The notes: generated by a model from the letters alone, not told the origin. A stretch of 64,000 bases of DNA from Streptomyces sp. NBC_00223 (GCF_036199905.1 NZ_CP108109.1:7897475-7961474); one strand, 5' to 3'. Numbered from the stretch's first letter, positions 25,446 to 34,245 are shown. Numbers and translations: made by a program.

Positions 25446-25828
25446 CCACGGGCGCTGTCGCGTCGGGCGGTCCTGCGGTGTCGGACGGCACGGCCGCGTC
25501 GGGAGACGCGGCCGCGGCCGGCGACCCGGCGGCGTCCGGGCTGATCCGCCCGGTCGCCGAACTGCTGCGCGACATCGTCGGCGAGGACGCCGAATGGCTG
25601 GAAGTCGTCGGTCCCGACACCCGTGTCGACGGCGACCTCCTGGTGGAGAGCCATGAACTGGCCGCGTGGAGCCTGGCGCTGCGCGGACGGTACGGGGACG
25701 GGGTCGACCTCGTCGCGTACGTCGCCGGGCTGGACATCGACCAGATCATCGGCCTGACCGTCGCCGACGTGGCCGCGTACGTCGCGGCCCGCCGGGGCGC
25801 ACCCGTACCGCCCGGGGACGGTGGCTGA
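25442..25828 (+). CDS. atypical acyl carrier protein-like protein
   Basis: 128 residues. An Ala/Gly-rich leader of ~33 residues is followed by a carrier-like region: DLLVESHELAAWSLAL resembles the helix with the attachment Ser, with ESHEL where DSLEL is usual, and IDQIIGLTVADVAAYVAARR is a typical last helix. It overlaps the methyltransferase stop (GTGA) and the glycosyltransferase start (TGATG), so the three are co-translated. It may present the substrate for methylation or glycosylation, or be a non-modified relic. Confidence 0.6.
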   Translation: MTTGAVASGGPAVSDGTAASGDAAAAGDPAASGLIRPVAELLRDIVGEDAEWLEVVGPDTRVDGDLLVESHELAAWSLALRGRYGDGVDLVAYVAGLDIDQIIGLTVADVAAYVAARRGAPVPPGDGG

Positions 25829-26982
25829 TGGGACGTTACCTCTTCGTCTCCCTGCCGCTGACGGGCCATGTGAACCCGCTGGCCGCCGTGTCGAAAGAGC
25901 TGGTCGGACGCGGGCACGACGTGGTGTGGGCGGGTTCGGAGTCGTTTCTGCGGCCGGTGCTCGGCCCCGACGCCGTGATCGAGCCCATCCCGCTGCGGGC
26001 GCACCGGGGCCAGGCGGACCGGGGCATGGCCGCGGCCAAGTCGCGGTGGGACGGCTACATCGTCCCGCACGCGAAGGTCACCCTGCCGGGCATCGAGCGC
26101 GCGGTCGCCGGCTTCCGGCCGGACGTCCTGGTGGTGGACCAGCACGCCGTCGCGGGCGCGCTGGCCGCGCACCGGGCCGGGCTGCCGTGGGCGAGCATGG
26201 CCCCGACCACGATGGAACTGACCCGCCCGTACCGGGCGCTGCCCAAGGTCGAGGCGTGGATCCACGACCGGATGGCCGCGATGTGGACCGCGGCGGGCCT
26301 GCCGGGAGAACCGCCGCACGACCTGCGGTTCTCGCCGCATCTGCTGATCGCCTTCACCGGCAGCGCGCTCACCGGCCCGCTGGACTGGCCGGAGAACGCC
26401 GTCCTGGTCGGCCCGGCGCTGGCCCCGCGTCCCGCGGACACCACCTTCCCCTGGGACTGGCTCGACCCGGCACGCCGTCATGTCCTGGTCAGCGTGGGCA
26501 CGTTGTCGATGGACATCGCCAAGGAGTTCTACGCGCGGGTGACCGAGGCGCTGCGCCCGCTGGGGGACCGGCTCCAGGCCGTGGTGGTGGCGCCGGACGG
26601 TACGATCCCGGACCCGCCGGAGCATCTCCTGGTCCGCTCCCGGGTCCCGGTGCTCGAACTGCTGCCGCGGCTGGACGCGGTGGTCAGCCACGGCGGGCTG
26701 AACACGGTCTGCGAGACGCTGGCGCACGGTGTGCCGCTGGTGGTCGCGCCGATCAAGGGGGACCAGCCCATCAACGCCGCCCAGGTGGCGGCGGTCGGCG
26801 CCGGCCGCCGGGTCCGGTTCGCGAGCGTGCGGCCGGAGCCGCTGCGCGAGGACCTGCTGGCCGTGCTCGACGATCCGTCCTACCGCGCCGCGGCGCACCG
26901 CGTGCGCGAGTCCTTCGCGGCCGCGGGCGGCGCCGCGGCCGCGGCCCGGCACCTCGAAGGAATGGGAAACGCACAGAAGTGA
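25828..26982 (+). CDS. family 1 glycosyltransferase (MGT/CrtX-like)
   Basis: 384 residues. The N-terminal LPLTGHVNPLAAVSKEL carries the catalytic His; the C-terminal nucleotide-sugar signature is SHGGLNTVCETLAHG followed by DQPINA. Such enzymes transfer a sugar from UDP- or dTDP-sugars to a hydroxyl of a natural product or lipid. A UDP-glucuronate decarboxylase homologue at the end of the same unit suggests UDP-xylose as donor; alternatively glycosylation is for self-protection. Confidence 0.87.
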   Translation: MGRYLFVSLPLTGHVNPLAAVSKELVGRGHDVVWAGSESFLRPVLGPDAVIEPIPLRAHRGQADRGMAAAKSRWDGYIVPHAKVTLPGIERAVAGFRPDVLVVDQHAVAGALAAHRAGLPWASMAPTTMELTRPYRALPKVEAWIHDRMAAMWTAAGLPGEPPHDLRFSPHLLIAFTGSALTGPLDWPENAVLVGPALAPRPADTTFPWDWLDPARRHVLVSVGTLSMDIAKEFYARVTEALRPLGDRLQAVVVAPDGTIPDPPEHLLVRSRVPVLELLPRLDAVVSHGGLNTVCETLAHGVPLVVAPIKGDQPINAAQVAAVGAGRRVRFASVRPEPLREDLLAVLDDPSYRAAAHRVRESFAAAGGAAAAARHLEGMGNAQK

Positions 26983-27743
26983 AGACGCTCCGCGACATCT
27001 GGCTGGTGTTCCAGCGGCACATGCTGCTGATGATCAGGTCACCGCTGTCGATCGTGCTGGGTGTGGCCCAGCCGGTCGTGTATCTGGCGCTGTTCGCGCC
27101 ACTGCTCAAACCCGCGCTGGCATCGATGGGCGCGGGTTCGATGACCGACGCCTACCGGATCTATGTACCCGGAATGCTGGTCGCCCTGGCACTCGGCGGC
27201 GGACTTTATGTGGGGTTCGGTCTTCTGGCCGAGTTGAGTTCCGGAGTTATTGAACGGGCCCGTGTGACTCCAGTGAGCAGAGTTGCGTTGCTCTTGGGGC
27301 GTGCGTTGCGGGATGTGATTACTCTGGTGATTCAGGCGGCAATCATTATCGTCCTGGCGATGCCGCTCGGACTGTTCGTCAGGGTCGAGGATCTGCTGCT
27401 CGCTTATGCGCTTCTGGCGCTCATCACCCTGAGCAGTTCGGCAATCTCGTACGGGATCGCGCTGAAGGTGAGCAATCCCAATGTGCTGGGCCAGGTGGTG
27501 AACAATCTGGCGCAGCCGCTGATGCTGCTGTCGGGGACGCTGCTGCCGCTGGCGCTGGCGCCGCTGTGGCTGCGGCGGGTGTCGGACTGGAATCCCTTCA
27601 GCTGGACGGTCGTGGGGATGCGCTCGCTGTTCGCGGGGCACGCGGGTGACGACGCGGTGTGGCAGAGCCTCGGGCTGATGGCGGGCGTCGCGTTGGTGGC
27701 CCTGGCGTGGTCGGCCCGGCTGTTTGCGCGGTCGGTCCGCTGA
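26979..27743 (+). CDS. ABC-2 type exporter permease (DrrB-like)
   Basis: 254 residues from a GTG overlapping the glycosyltransferase stop. About six hydrophobic segments are visible, and the LLSGTLLPL stretch plus WNPFSWTVVGMR near the C-terminus are typical of DrrB/NodJ-like permeases. Together with the ATPase encoded next it would export the cluster product from the cytoplasm and give self-resistance. Confidence 0.87.
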   Translation: MKTLRDIWLVFQRHMLLMIRSPLSIVLGVAQPVVYLALFAPLLKPALASMGAGSMTDAYRIYVPGMLVALALGGGLYVGFGLLAELSSGVIERARVTPVSRVALLLGRALRDVITLVIQAAIIIVLAMPLGLFVRVEDLLLAYALLALITLSSSAISYGIALKVSNPNVLGQVVNNLAQPLMLLSGTLLPLALAPLWLRRVSDWNPFSWTVVGMRSLFAGHAGDDAVWQSLGLMAGVALVALAWSARLFARSVR

Positions 27744-27746
27744 CCC

Positions 27747-27767
27747 GGGGACCGGGGCCCGGTCCCC
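27747..27767. promoter_or_regulatory. GC-rich palindrome between exporter genes
   Basis: GGGGACCGG and CCGGTCCCC flank three bases (GGC) in the 129-base gap between permease and ATPase genes. No T-run follows. It may set the ratio of the two exporter proteins or be spacer; the remaining gap is GC-rich low-complexity. Confidence 0.4.
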
Positions 27768-27872
27768 GGCTCCGCCCCGGGGGCCCGGCCCCGGCTCCCG
27801 CCCCACCCACCGGTCCTGCTCCGGCTTCTGATCCTGAACCTGAAATTCGTGACACGTGACAAGGACGTCCTG

Positions 27873-28829
27873 ATGATCGAGACCAGCGGACTGCGGAAGT
27901 CCTTCCAGACGGGCCGGCGTCGCAAGGCCGCGTCTGTGGAGGCGGTGGCGGGCCTGGACCTGAGTGTGGCCGAGGGGGAGATCTTCGGATTCCTCGGCCC
28001 GAACGGTGCCGGGAAGACGACGACTTTGCGGATGCTCGCGACCCTGCTGCCGCCGGACGGCGGTGACGCCGTGATCGCGGGGGCGGACCTGCGCACCCAA
28101 CAGGCCGCGGTACGGCGGAACATCGGGTACGTCGCCCAGGGCGGCGGTACCTGGGACGATGTGACGGCCCGCGAGGAACTGGTCATGCAGGCCCGGATGT
28201 ACGGCCTCGGCAAGGTCGAGGCGCTGAGCCGGGCCACCCAGGCCCTGGACGCGTTCGATCTGACCGCCTACGCCGACCGCCACTGCCGTACGTACTCCGG
28301 CGGCCAGCGCCGGCGGGTCGACATCGCGCTGGGCGTCATCCACCGGCCCAAGGTCCTCTTCCTCGACGAGCCCACCTCGGGTCTTGACCCGCAGAGCCGT
28401 TCGCACATGTGGGACGAGATCCGCCGGCTGCGCGCCGAGGGCATGACCGTCTTCCTGACGACGCACTACCTCGACGAGGCCGACGCGCTGTGCGACCGGA
28501 TCGCCATCATCGACGGCGGCGGGATCGTGGCGGAGGGCACCCCGGCCGAGCTGAAACGGTCCATCGCCGGAGAGGTCGTCACCGTCGGAGTGGCCGACGA
28601 CGCGGAGAAGGCGGCCGGAGTGCTGGGCGAGCAGGACTGCGTACAGTCGGTGGAGATACGCGACGACGGAGATCTGCGGCTGTCGGTGGACGTGGGCGAG
28701 ACGGCGATGCCGCGGATCATGCGGGCGCTGGCCGATGTGGGCATCGAGCTGTCGACCATCGAGCTGCACCGACCGACGCTGGACGACGTGTTCCTGACGA
28801 AGACCGGCCGCTCGCTGCGGGAGTCGTGA
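27873..28829 (+). CDS. ABC exporter ATPase (DrrA-like)
   Basis: 318 residues from the ATG at 27873, which has AAGGA seven bases upstream; GTG codons at 27849 and 27855 are alternatives. Walker A is GPNGAGKTT, the signature YSGGQRRR, Walker B VLFLDEPTSGLD, and the switch His is in LTTHYLDEADAL. A C-terminal ~80-residue extension (from VTVGVADD) is typical of DrrA-type ATPases. Partner of the permease encoded just before. Confidence 0.92.
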   Translation: MIETSGLRKSFQTGRRRKAASVEAVAGLDLSVAEGEIFGFLGPNGAGKTTTLRMLATLLPPDGGDAVIAGADLRTQQAAVRRNIGYVAQGGGTWDDVTAREELVMQARMYGLGKVEALSRATQALDAFDLTAYADRHCRTYSGGQRRRVDIALGVIHRPKVLFLDEPTSGLDPQSRSHMWDEIRRLRAEGMTVFLTTHYLDEADALCDRIAIIDGGGIVAEGTPAELKRSIAGEVVTVGVADDAEKAAGVLGEQDCVQSVEIRDDGDLRLSVDVGETAMPRIMRALADVGIELSTIELHRPTLDDVFLTKTGRSLRES

Positions 28830-28864
28830 CCATGACGCGCGGTGAGACGTCGAAGGAGACGGAT

Positions 28865-29830
28865 ATGGGCGAGGGCCGCAGAGTACGCCGCGCGGTGGTG
28901 ACCGGTGGCGCCGGTTTCGTCGGGTCGCACTTGTGCGACCGGCTGCGGGAGGAGGGGGCGGAAGTCGTCTGCGTCGACAATCTGCTCACCGGCTCCGCCG
29001 ACAACGTCGCCGGACGGTCCGACGATCCGGGGTTCGCACTGGACATCAGGGACGTCTCCGAGCCGTTCGACGTGCCGGGTCCGGTCGACCTGGTCCTGCA
29101 TCTCGCGTCGCCGGCCTCGCCGCACGACTACGCGAGGCACCCGATCGAGACGCTCAGGGCGGGCGCGCACGGCACGTTCAACGCGCTGGACCTCGCGCAC
29201 CGCAAGGGCGCGCGTTTCCTGCTCGCCTCGACCTCGGAGGTCTACGGCGACCCGCTGATCCACCCGCAGACCGAGTCGTACTGGGGCAACGTCAACCCGG
29301 TGGGCCCGCGCAGCCAGTACGACGAGGCCAAGCGGTACGCCGAGGCGCTGACCACGGCCTACCGCGACACCCTGGGCGTGGACACGGTCATCGTCCGGCT
29401 GTTCAACACCTACGGTCCGCGGATGCGGCCCAAGGACGGCCGGGCGATCCCGACGTTCATCACGCAGGCCCTCGCGGGGGAGCCGCTGACGGTGGCGGGG
29501 GACGGCGGGCAGACCAGGTCGATCTGCTACGTCGACGACACGGTCGGCGGGATTCTCGCCGCCGCCGCGGCCGACGGGGAGCGGGGGCCGTTCAACATCG
29601 GCAACCCGGTGGAGCTGAGTGTGCTGGACCTGGCGTGCCGGGTCCGTGATCTGTGCGGCTCGTCGTCGTCGGTCGCGTTCGTGGAGCGGCCGGTGGACGA
29701 CCCGAGCCTGCGCAGGCCCGACATCGGGCGGGCGCGGTCGGTGCTGGGGTGGCAGCCGGTGGTGGACTTCGACAAGGGGCTGGCGCTGACGATCGACTGG
29801 TTCTCCCGCCTTCCGCAGACGACGGCCTGA
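28865..29830 (+). CDS. UDP-glucuronate decarboxylase (UDP-xylose synthase) homologue
   Basis: 321 residues, extended short-chain dehydrogenase fold. The NAD motif is TGGAGFVGSHL, then LLASTSEVYGD and YDEAKRYAE with the catalytic Tyr and Lys. NVNPVGPRSQYDEAKR closely follows the UXS signature; dTDP-glucose 4,6-dehydratase would differ here. It would make UDP-xylose from UDP-glucuronate, the likely donor for the cluster glycosyltransferase. The ATG at 28865 has AAGGAG six bases upstream and is preferred to the ATG at 28832 and the GTG at 28826 that overlaps the ATPase stop. Confidence 0.83.
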   Translation: MGEGRRVRRAVVTGGAGFVGSHLCDRLREEGAEVVCVDNLLTGSADNVAGRSDDPGFALDIRDVSEPFDVPGPVDLVLHLASPASPHDYARHPIETLRAGAHGTFNALDLAHRKGARFLLASTSEVYGDPLIHPQTESYWGNVNPVGPRSQYDEAKRYAEALTTAYRDTLGVDTVIVRLFNTYGPRMRPKDGRAIPTFITQALAGEPLTVAGDGGQTRSICYVDDTVGGILAAAAADGERGPFNIGNPVELSVLDLACRVRDLCGSSSSVAFVERPVDDPSLRRPDIGRARSVLGWQPVVDFDKGLALTIDWFSRLPQTTA

Positions 29831-30433
29831 GCCGGGGTTGTGGTCCGGGGACCGCGGTTCGGTCCGGGGCGCGCCATGCGCCCCGGCCGCCGCGGCCTCC
29901 TGCCACCAGGCCGGGTCGCCGGGGGCCGTGTTGGCGCTCCCGGGTCGCTGTCCCGTGGTCCCGTCGACGAGTTCACGGACGATGTCGGCATGCCCGGCGT
30001 GCCGCTGGGTCTCGGCGATCATGTGGAGGAGAATCCGGCGGAGTGGCAGCTCCGACCGAGGCCCCCACGGCACCCGGCCGACGGCGTCGAGGGGAAGCGA
30101 CTCGATCGTCATGTCCGCGTGGGCGCACACCCGGCGATAGTCGTCGACGATCTGCTCACGCGTCTCGCCGGCGGTCGCCCACAGGTCGGTGTTCGGCTCG
30201 GCGGCCCCCGCGATCCAGAGCGGCGGTGCCTCGACCGGCCGGCCGAAGGTCTCGCCGAAATAGGCCGCTTCGGCGCCGGTCAGGTGCTTGACCAGCCCGA
30301 GCAGGTTGGTGCCCGTCGGCGTCATGGGCCGGCGGACGTCGTACTCCGACAAGCCCTCCAGCTTCCACACCAGCGCGTCACGGGCATCTTGCAGGTAGAG
30401 ACGGAGATCCGCCTTCGCGTCTGATTCGGTCAT
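29831..30433 (-). pseudogene. DinB/DUF664-like protein, native 3' end lost
   Basis: The first ~179 residues are a normal DinB-fold DUF664 protein (GLSEYDVRRPMTPTGTNLLG, HLTGAEAAYFGETF, RHAGHADIVRELVDG, ending near PGDPAWWQE). These are putative metal-binding, thiol-linked enzymes. After residue 179 (near 29897) the expected C-terminus is missing and the frame runs on without a stop to 28466, antisense to the UDP-glucuronate decarboxylase gene. The gene thus appears cut at the edge of the biosynthetic cluster. The end coordinate given is the stop of the convergent gene, not a real stop. Confidence 0.6.
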
Positions 30434-30571
30434 CGAACCAGTGTCCCGATCACATGATCACTGTCCACCGCTTTTCTTCACGGCAAAAGGCCCGTAACCC
30501 CGACAGACCCGACCCCGGAACCTCCTGACGCCCCCTGCGGGCACTCCTACCCCGCCGGGCGGTGTCGTTGC

Positions 30572-31288
30572 TCAGGGTGCCGGTGGTTCCTCGTCTTCGA
30601 GGTGATCGGTGGCGCCGAGTGCGGTCAGGCGCATACGGGTTCCGTCGCCGTCCCATTGTGAGAGGGAGGCGTTGCGCACGGGGGTGAGGCCGACCGGCGG
30701 AGCGCCGATACCGGCCAGGACCTGCTGCACGGCTGCCACGACCGCGTCGTGGGCGATGATCATGACGTGCTCGCCGGTGGCGTCGACGCGCAGTTCGTTG
30801 AGGAAGTCCCGGACCCGCAGGACCACATCGGCCAGGGATTCCCCGCCCGGCGGGCGGTAGAACCACTCCCCGACGCGTTCTCGGCGAGCGGACTCGGCCG
30901 CGTGGCGCTCACCGATCGCCGCCGGCGTCAGCAGTTCCAGCACCCCCATCTCCCGGTCACGCAGCCGTTCGTCGACGAGCGGGGAGGGAAGCCCCGTCCC
31001 TGATTCGCGCGCCGTTGCCGCCATGGCGTCCCAGGTCCGCACTGCCCTCAGATAGGGCGAGCAGATGACGTGTGCCGGGTGGTCCGCGGGGTCCAGGCGG
31101 GCCAGCCACCGTCCCGCGGCCCGCGCCTGACGCAGTCCCAGCTCCGAGAGCGGCACACTCCTGTCCGTCTCCTCCGCCACGGCCAGTGCCGGGTCTCCGC
31201 TCTCCGCGGCCAGCGCGAACAGCGCGTTCGCGGTGCTCTGCCCGTGACGGACGACCGTGAGCCGGGCGAGGCCGCACGGAAAGTCCAC
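30572..31288 (-). CDS. histidine phosphatase family protein (phosphoglycerate-mutase-like)
   Basis: 238 residues from a GTG with a GA-rich ribosome site. The catalytic RHG is in LTVVRHGQSTAN; the second His is in MIIAHDAVVAAV. SELGLRQARAAGRWL and SPYLRAVRTWDAMA are typical. Such enzymes dephosphorylate small phosphates; the substrate is unknown. It is transcribed away from the ABC importer operon. The gap 31289-31792 (504 bases) holds a GGAC tetranucleotide run at 31441-31464 and the promoter listed separately; I see no gene in it. Confidence 0.85.
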   Translation of the reverse strand: MDFPCGLARLTVVRHGQSTANALFALAAESGDPALAVAEETDRSVPLSELGLRQARAAGRWLARLDPADHPAHVICSPYLRAVRTWDAMAATARESGTGLPSPLVDERLRDREMGVLELLTPAAIGERHAAESARRERVGEWFYRPPGGESLADVVLRVRDFLNELRVDATGEHVMIIAHDAVVAAVQQVLAGIGAPPVGLTPVRNASLSQWDGDGTRMRLTALGATDHLEDEEPPAP

Positions 31289-31733
31289 GACCGTACCCCC
31301 TTCCCCTGACCCACCGGACTCTAGCCGGAAGCGGGACGGGTTGCGGGAGGCGGCCCGCGCTGTCGTCGCGGTCACTTCGGGTCGCGGCTGAATGCCGAGG
31401 CCGACCCAAAATGAAACCGCTGTGCGGAACGGCACTTCCCGGACGGACGGACGAACGGACGGGCGTCGGGTGCCGGCCGGTGCCACCACCCTCGCGGCGT
31501 GGGCGGTTATCGGCCAGTGGCGTCACCCTAGCCCTCGCCGTCCCGAATGCCCAGGTCGCCGCCCCGCATGGGGGGAAATGCCCTGGTAGGCATGGATCCG
31601 ACCCCGCCAGGCGCAGACGTCGCCCCGAGATTCCCGGCGTCATCGACATCCCTTTCATCCGTAAATCTTCCGATTTCAGGGGTAGGTGACGCCGTCCATC
31701 GGGCCGTCCGTCACAGAAATTTCCGGCGGACTG

Positions 31734-31762
31734 TTGACCGGATTCTTTCCACTCACTAGCGT
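31734..31762 (+). promoter_or_regulatory. candidate promoter of the ABC importer operon
   Basis: TTGACC (31734-31739), a 17-base spacer and TAGCGT (31757-31762) form a near-consensus streptomycete housekeeping promoter 30 bases before the first ATG of the importer ATPase gene. The region around it is AT-richer than the neighbouring genes. Confidence 0.6.
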
Positions 31763-31792
31763 CCTTGCCACCCCAGTGGAAGCCAAGTTCCA

Positions 31793-32884
31793 ATGAATGG
31801 AAGTTCAGGTGACGCTGTGAACCCGGACGATCCGTCGGTTCTCGACGCACAGCTGACCGATGTCAGTAAGACCTACCCGGGCGGCGAGACCGCCGTGACC
31901 GGTATGAACCTCGGTGTCAGGCGTGGTGAGTTCTTCTCGCTCCTCGGGCCGTCGGGCTGCGGCAAGTCCACGACGCTGCGGATGCTCGCCGGTCTGGAGC
32001 ACCCCACCACCGGCACCGTCGCCATCGCCGGCAAGGACATGACGGGTGTGCCGCCCAACAAGCGGCCGACCAACCTGATCTTTCAGAAACTGGCGCTGTT
32101 CCCGCACCTCACGGTGGCCGAGAACATCGCGTTCGGCCCGAAGACCCGTCACCTGTCACGGGCCGAGATCCGAGCGGCCGTCACCGACATGCTCGACCTG
32201 GTGGAGCTCGCGGGCTACGCCGACCGCAAGCCGGCGCAGCTGTCCGGCGGCCAGCAGCAGCGGGTGGCGATCGCCCGGGCCCTGGCCAACAAGCCGGCCG
32301 TACTGCTGCTCGACGAGCCGCTGGGAGCGCTGGACCTGCGGCTGCGGGTGCAGATGCAGCGCGCGCTGAAGAAGATCCAGCAGGAGTCCGGGACCACCTT
32401 CGTCTTCGTCACCCACGACCAGACCGAGGCGTTCACCATCTCCGACCGGATCGCCCTGATGAACCGGGGCCGGGTCGAACAGGTCGGCCGGCCCGACGAG
32501 TTGTACGACCGCCCGGCCACGGAGTTCGTCGCCACCTTCCTCGGGGACACGAACATCATCCGCGGCTCCGTCAGCGACCGTGTCCTGCGGGCGGACGGAT
32601 TCAGCTGCCGTACCCCGGGGCCGGGCACGGCACTGTCCGTCAGGCCGGAGGCCATCGCCCTGCGGCACCGGCTGACGACCGGCTTCGACAACCGCTTCAC
32701 CGCCCGCGTGACCGACCTGACCTTCCAGGGGCCGAGCATCCGCTTCCAGGTGGCGGTGGCGGACGCCGGACCGGAGCTGGTCGTCCAGCTCCCCGCCAAG
32801 GAGGCACGGGGGATCGCCGCGGGGGACGAGGTCGAGATCGGCTGGCCGACCGACGCCGCCGTCATGCTCGGCGCGGACAGCTAG
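31793..32884 (+). CDS. ABC importer ATPase, spermidine/putrescine (PotA) type
   Basis: 363 residues. Walker A GPSGCGKST, Q-loop IFQKLALFPHLTV, signature LSGGQQQR, Walker B LLLDEPLGALD, switch His in FVTHDQTEA, and a C-terminal TOBE-like regulatory domain (~residue 265 on). The first ATG (31793) has GGAAG ten bases upstream; a GTG at 31817 with AGGTGA is the alternative and would remove eight residues. It powers the importer encoded by the next two genes. Confidence 0.92.
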   Translation: MNGSSGDAVNPDDPSVLDAQLTDVSKTYPGGETAVTGMNLGVRRGEFFSLLGPSGCGKSTTLRMLAGLEHPTTGTVAIAGKDMTGVPPNKRPTNLIFQKLALFPHLTVAENIAFGPKTRHLSRAEIRAAVTDMLDLVELAGYADRKPAQLSGGQQQRVAIARALANKPAVLLLDEPLGALDLRLRVQMQRALKKIQQESGTTFVFVTHDQTEAFTISDRIALMNRGRVEQVGRPDELYDRPATEFVATFLGDTNIIRGSVSDRVLRADGFSCRTPGPGTALSVRPEAIALRHRLTTGFDNRFTARVTDLTFQGPSIRFQVAVADAGPELVVQLPAKEARGIAAGDEVEIGWPTDAAVMLGADS

Positions 32885-33046
32885 CGCCGTGACCGGAAAG
32901 GTTCACCGCTTCGCGACGCCCTGCACGGCACCTCGCTGCGTTGTCGAAGTCGCCCGAGTACGCCCAGTACGAGGGTGATTCTCCGCCTTGCGATGCACCG
33001 CACCGGACGCCGCGAACCAGGCAAACCTTTCCGGCCACGGCACTAG
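32881..33046. repeat. 166-bp imperfect palindromic intergenic element
   Basis: The arms at 32881-32903 and 33024-33046 are 23-base inverted repeats with two mismatches. The interior is itself partly palindromic around a GTAC...GTAC centre near 32958-32971. The left arm includes the stop codon of the ATPase gene. It has no coding capacity and resembles the small palindromic repeats (REP/MITE-like) scattered in actinomycete genomes. It separates the ATPase gene from the binding-protein gene and could form a large hairpin in the mRNA. Confidence 0.7.
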
Positions 33047-33069
33047 CGCGAACTACTTAGGGAGAGACC

Positions 33070-34245
33070 ATGCAAGGCAACACGAGTGCGTCCGGCGGGG
33101 ACAGTTCGGCGGCCGGGGCCGCGCCGGGCGGGAGAAACGGGAGAAACGGCGCCGGCCGGACGCCGGTGTCCCGGCGCTCGCTGCTGGCCGGCGGAGGCGC
33201 CGTCGCGGCGGGGCTCTTCCTGGCCGCCTGCGCCTCGGACAAGCAGCCCGGCACGTCGAAGAGTTCGGGCGGCGGCAAGAAGCTGACCATCACCATGACG
33301 CCCTTCGCCGGCGCCGATCTCGGCCTGATGCCGAGGGAGTTCGCGAAGGAGTACCAGGACAAGCACCCCAACGTCCGGATCAAGATCGACGACACGCTCA
33401 ACCTCGCCAAGCAGACCGCCGCCTTCCAGGCCAACCCCCACAAGCCGCTGAACCACCTGGTCTTCTCCAACGGCGGCGCGACCGCCGCCGGCAAGGCCAC
33501 CGGCATGTACCTCAGGCTGGACTACGGCCGGATACCCAACACCACCAACCTGCACCCGCAGTTCATCGAACGCGACCACTGCGGTGTGGTGTTCGGCGCC
33601 GACCAGATGGGCCTGGTCTACAACACCAAGACGTACCCCAAGCCCTTCGAGTCCTGGACCGACCTGTGGTCGCCCGCCCAGAAGGGCAAGCTCTGCTTCT
33701 TCACCATCCCGTGGTGGGCCATCGGCATGGCCGCCAAGCTCAACGGCGGCGGCTGGGACACCATGGACCCGGGCTTCTCGCTGTGGACCGAGCACGCCAA
33801 GAACATCCGCACCATCGTGACGGCCAACCCCCAGTTCCTCAACGTCCTTTCCACCAGCGAGGCACCGCTGACCTCGCACTACCTGGGCACCTCCACCGCG
33901 TGGCGCGGCCAGGGCGCACCGCTGGGTTACAGCCGCCCCGCCGAGGGCGCGTTCTTCGACCCGGTCGGCGTCAACATCAACTCCGGCGCCTCCGACGACG
34001 AGCTCGAAGTCTGTTACGACATCGTCAACCAGATGCTGCTGCCCCAGTGGAACCAGCGCTGGGTGGACACCTCGATCGAGATCCCCGCCGCGAGCACCTC
34101 GACGCTGACCGACAAGCTCAAGGCCATCCCCGCCATCGCGGCCGGTCCCGACCAGAAGTTCGTGGACGTCGACTGGGACACCGTCGGCAAGAACATGGCC
34201 GCCTGGACGGAGCGCTGGAACCAGGACGTCGTCTCCAAGATCTGA
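33070..34245 (+). CDS. extracellular solute-binding lipoprotein (PotD-like)
   Basis: 391 residues. After a hydrophilic N-region come the twin-Arg SRRSLLAGG (R35-R36) and a hydrophobic stretch ending in the lipobox LAAC with C54, so it is likely exported, possibly by Tat, and lipid-anchored. The mature part has the two-domain binding-protein look (ADQMGLVYNTKTYPKPF, WTDLWSPAQKGKLCFF) found in polyamine-type and iron-type binding proteins. The ligand is unknown. It lies between the ATPase and permease genes of the same importer. Confidence 0.88.
   Translation: MQGNTSASGGDSSAAGAAPGGRNGRNGAGRTPVSRRSLLAGGGAVAAGLFLAACASDKQPGTSKSSGGGKKLTITMTPFAGADLGLMPREFAKEYQDKHPNVRIKIDDTLNLAKQTAAFQANPHKPLNHLVFSNGGATAAGKATGMYLRLDYGRIPNTTNLHPQFIERDHCGVVFGADQMGLVYNTKTYPKPFESWTDLWSPAQKGKLCFFTIPWWAIGMAAKLNGGGWDTMDPGFSLWTEHAKNIRTIVTANPQFLNVLSTSEAPLTSHYLGTSTAWRGQGAPLGYSRPAEGAFFDPVGVNINSGASDDELEVCYDIVNQMLLPQWNQRWVDTSIEIPAASTSTLTDKLKAIPAIAAGPDQKFVDVDWDTVGKNMAAWTERWNQDVVSKI

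Noticed and set aside
28466..29830. DinB frame continuing antisense through the UDP-glucuronate decarboxylase gene
   Set aside because: The opposite strand carries a clear enzyme with all motifs; the antisense continuation is shadow sequence and not a real domain.
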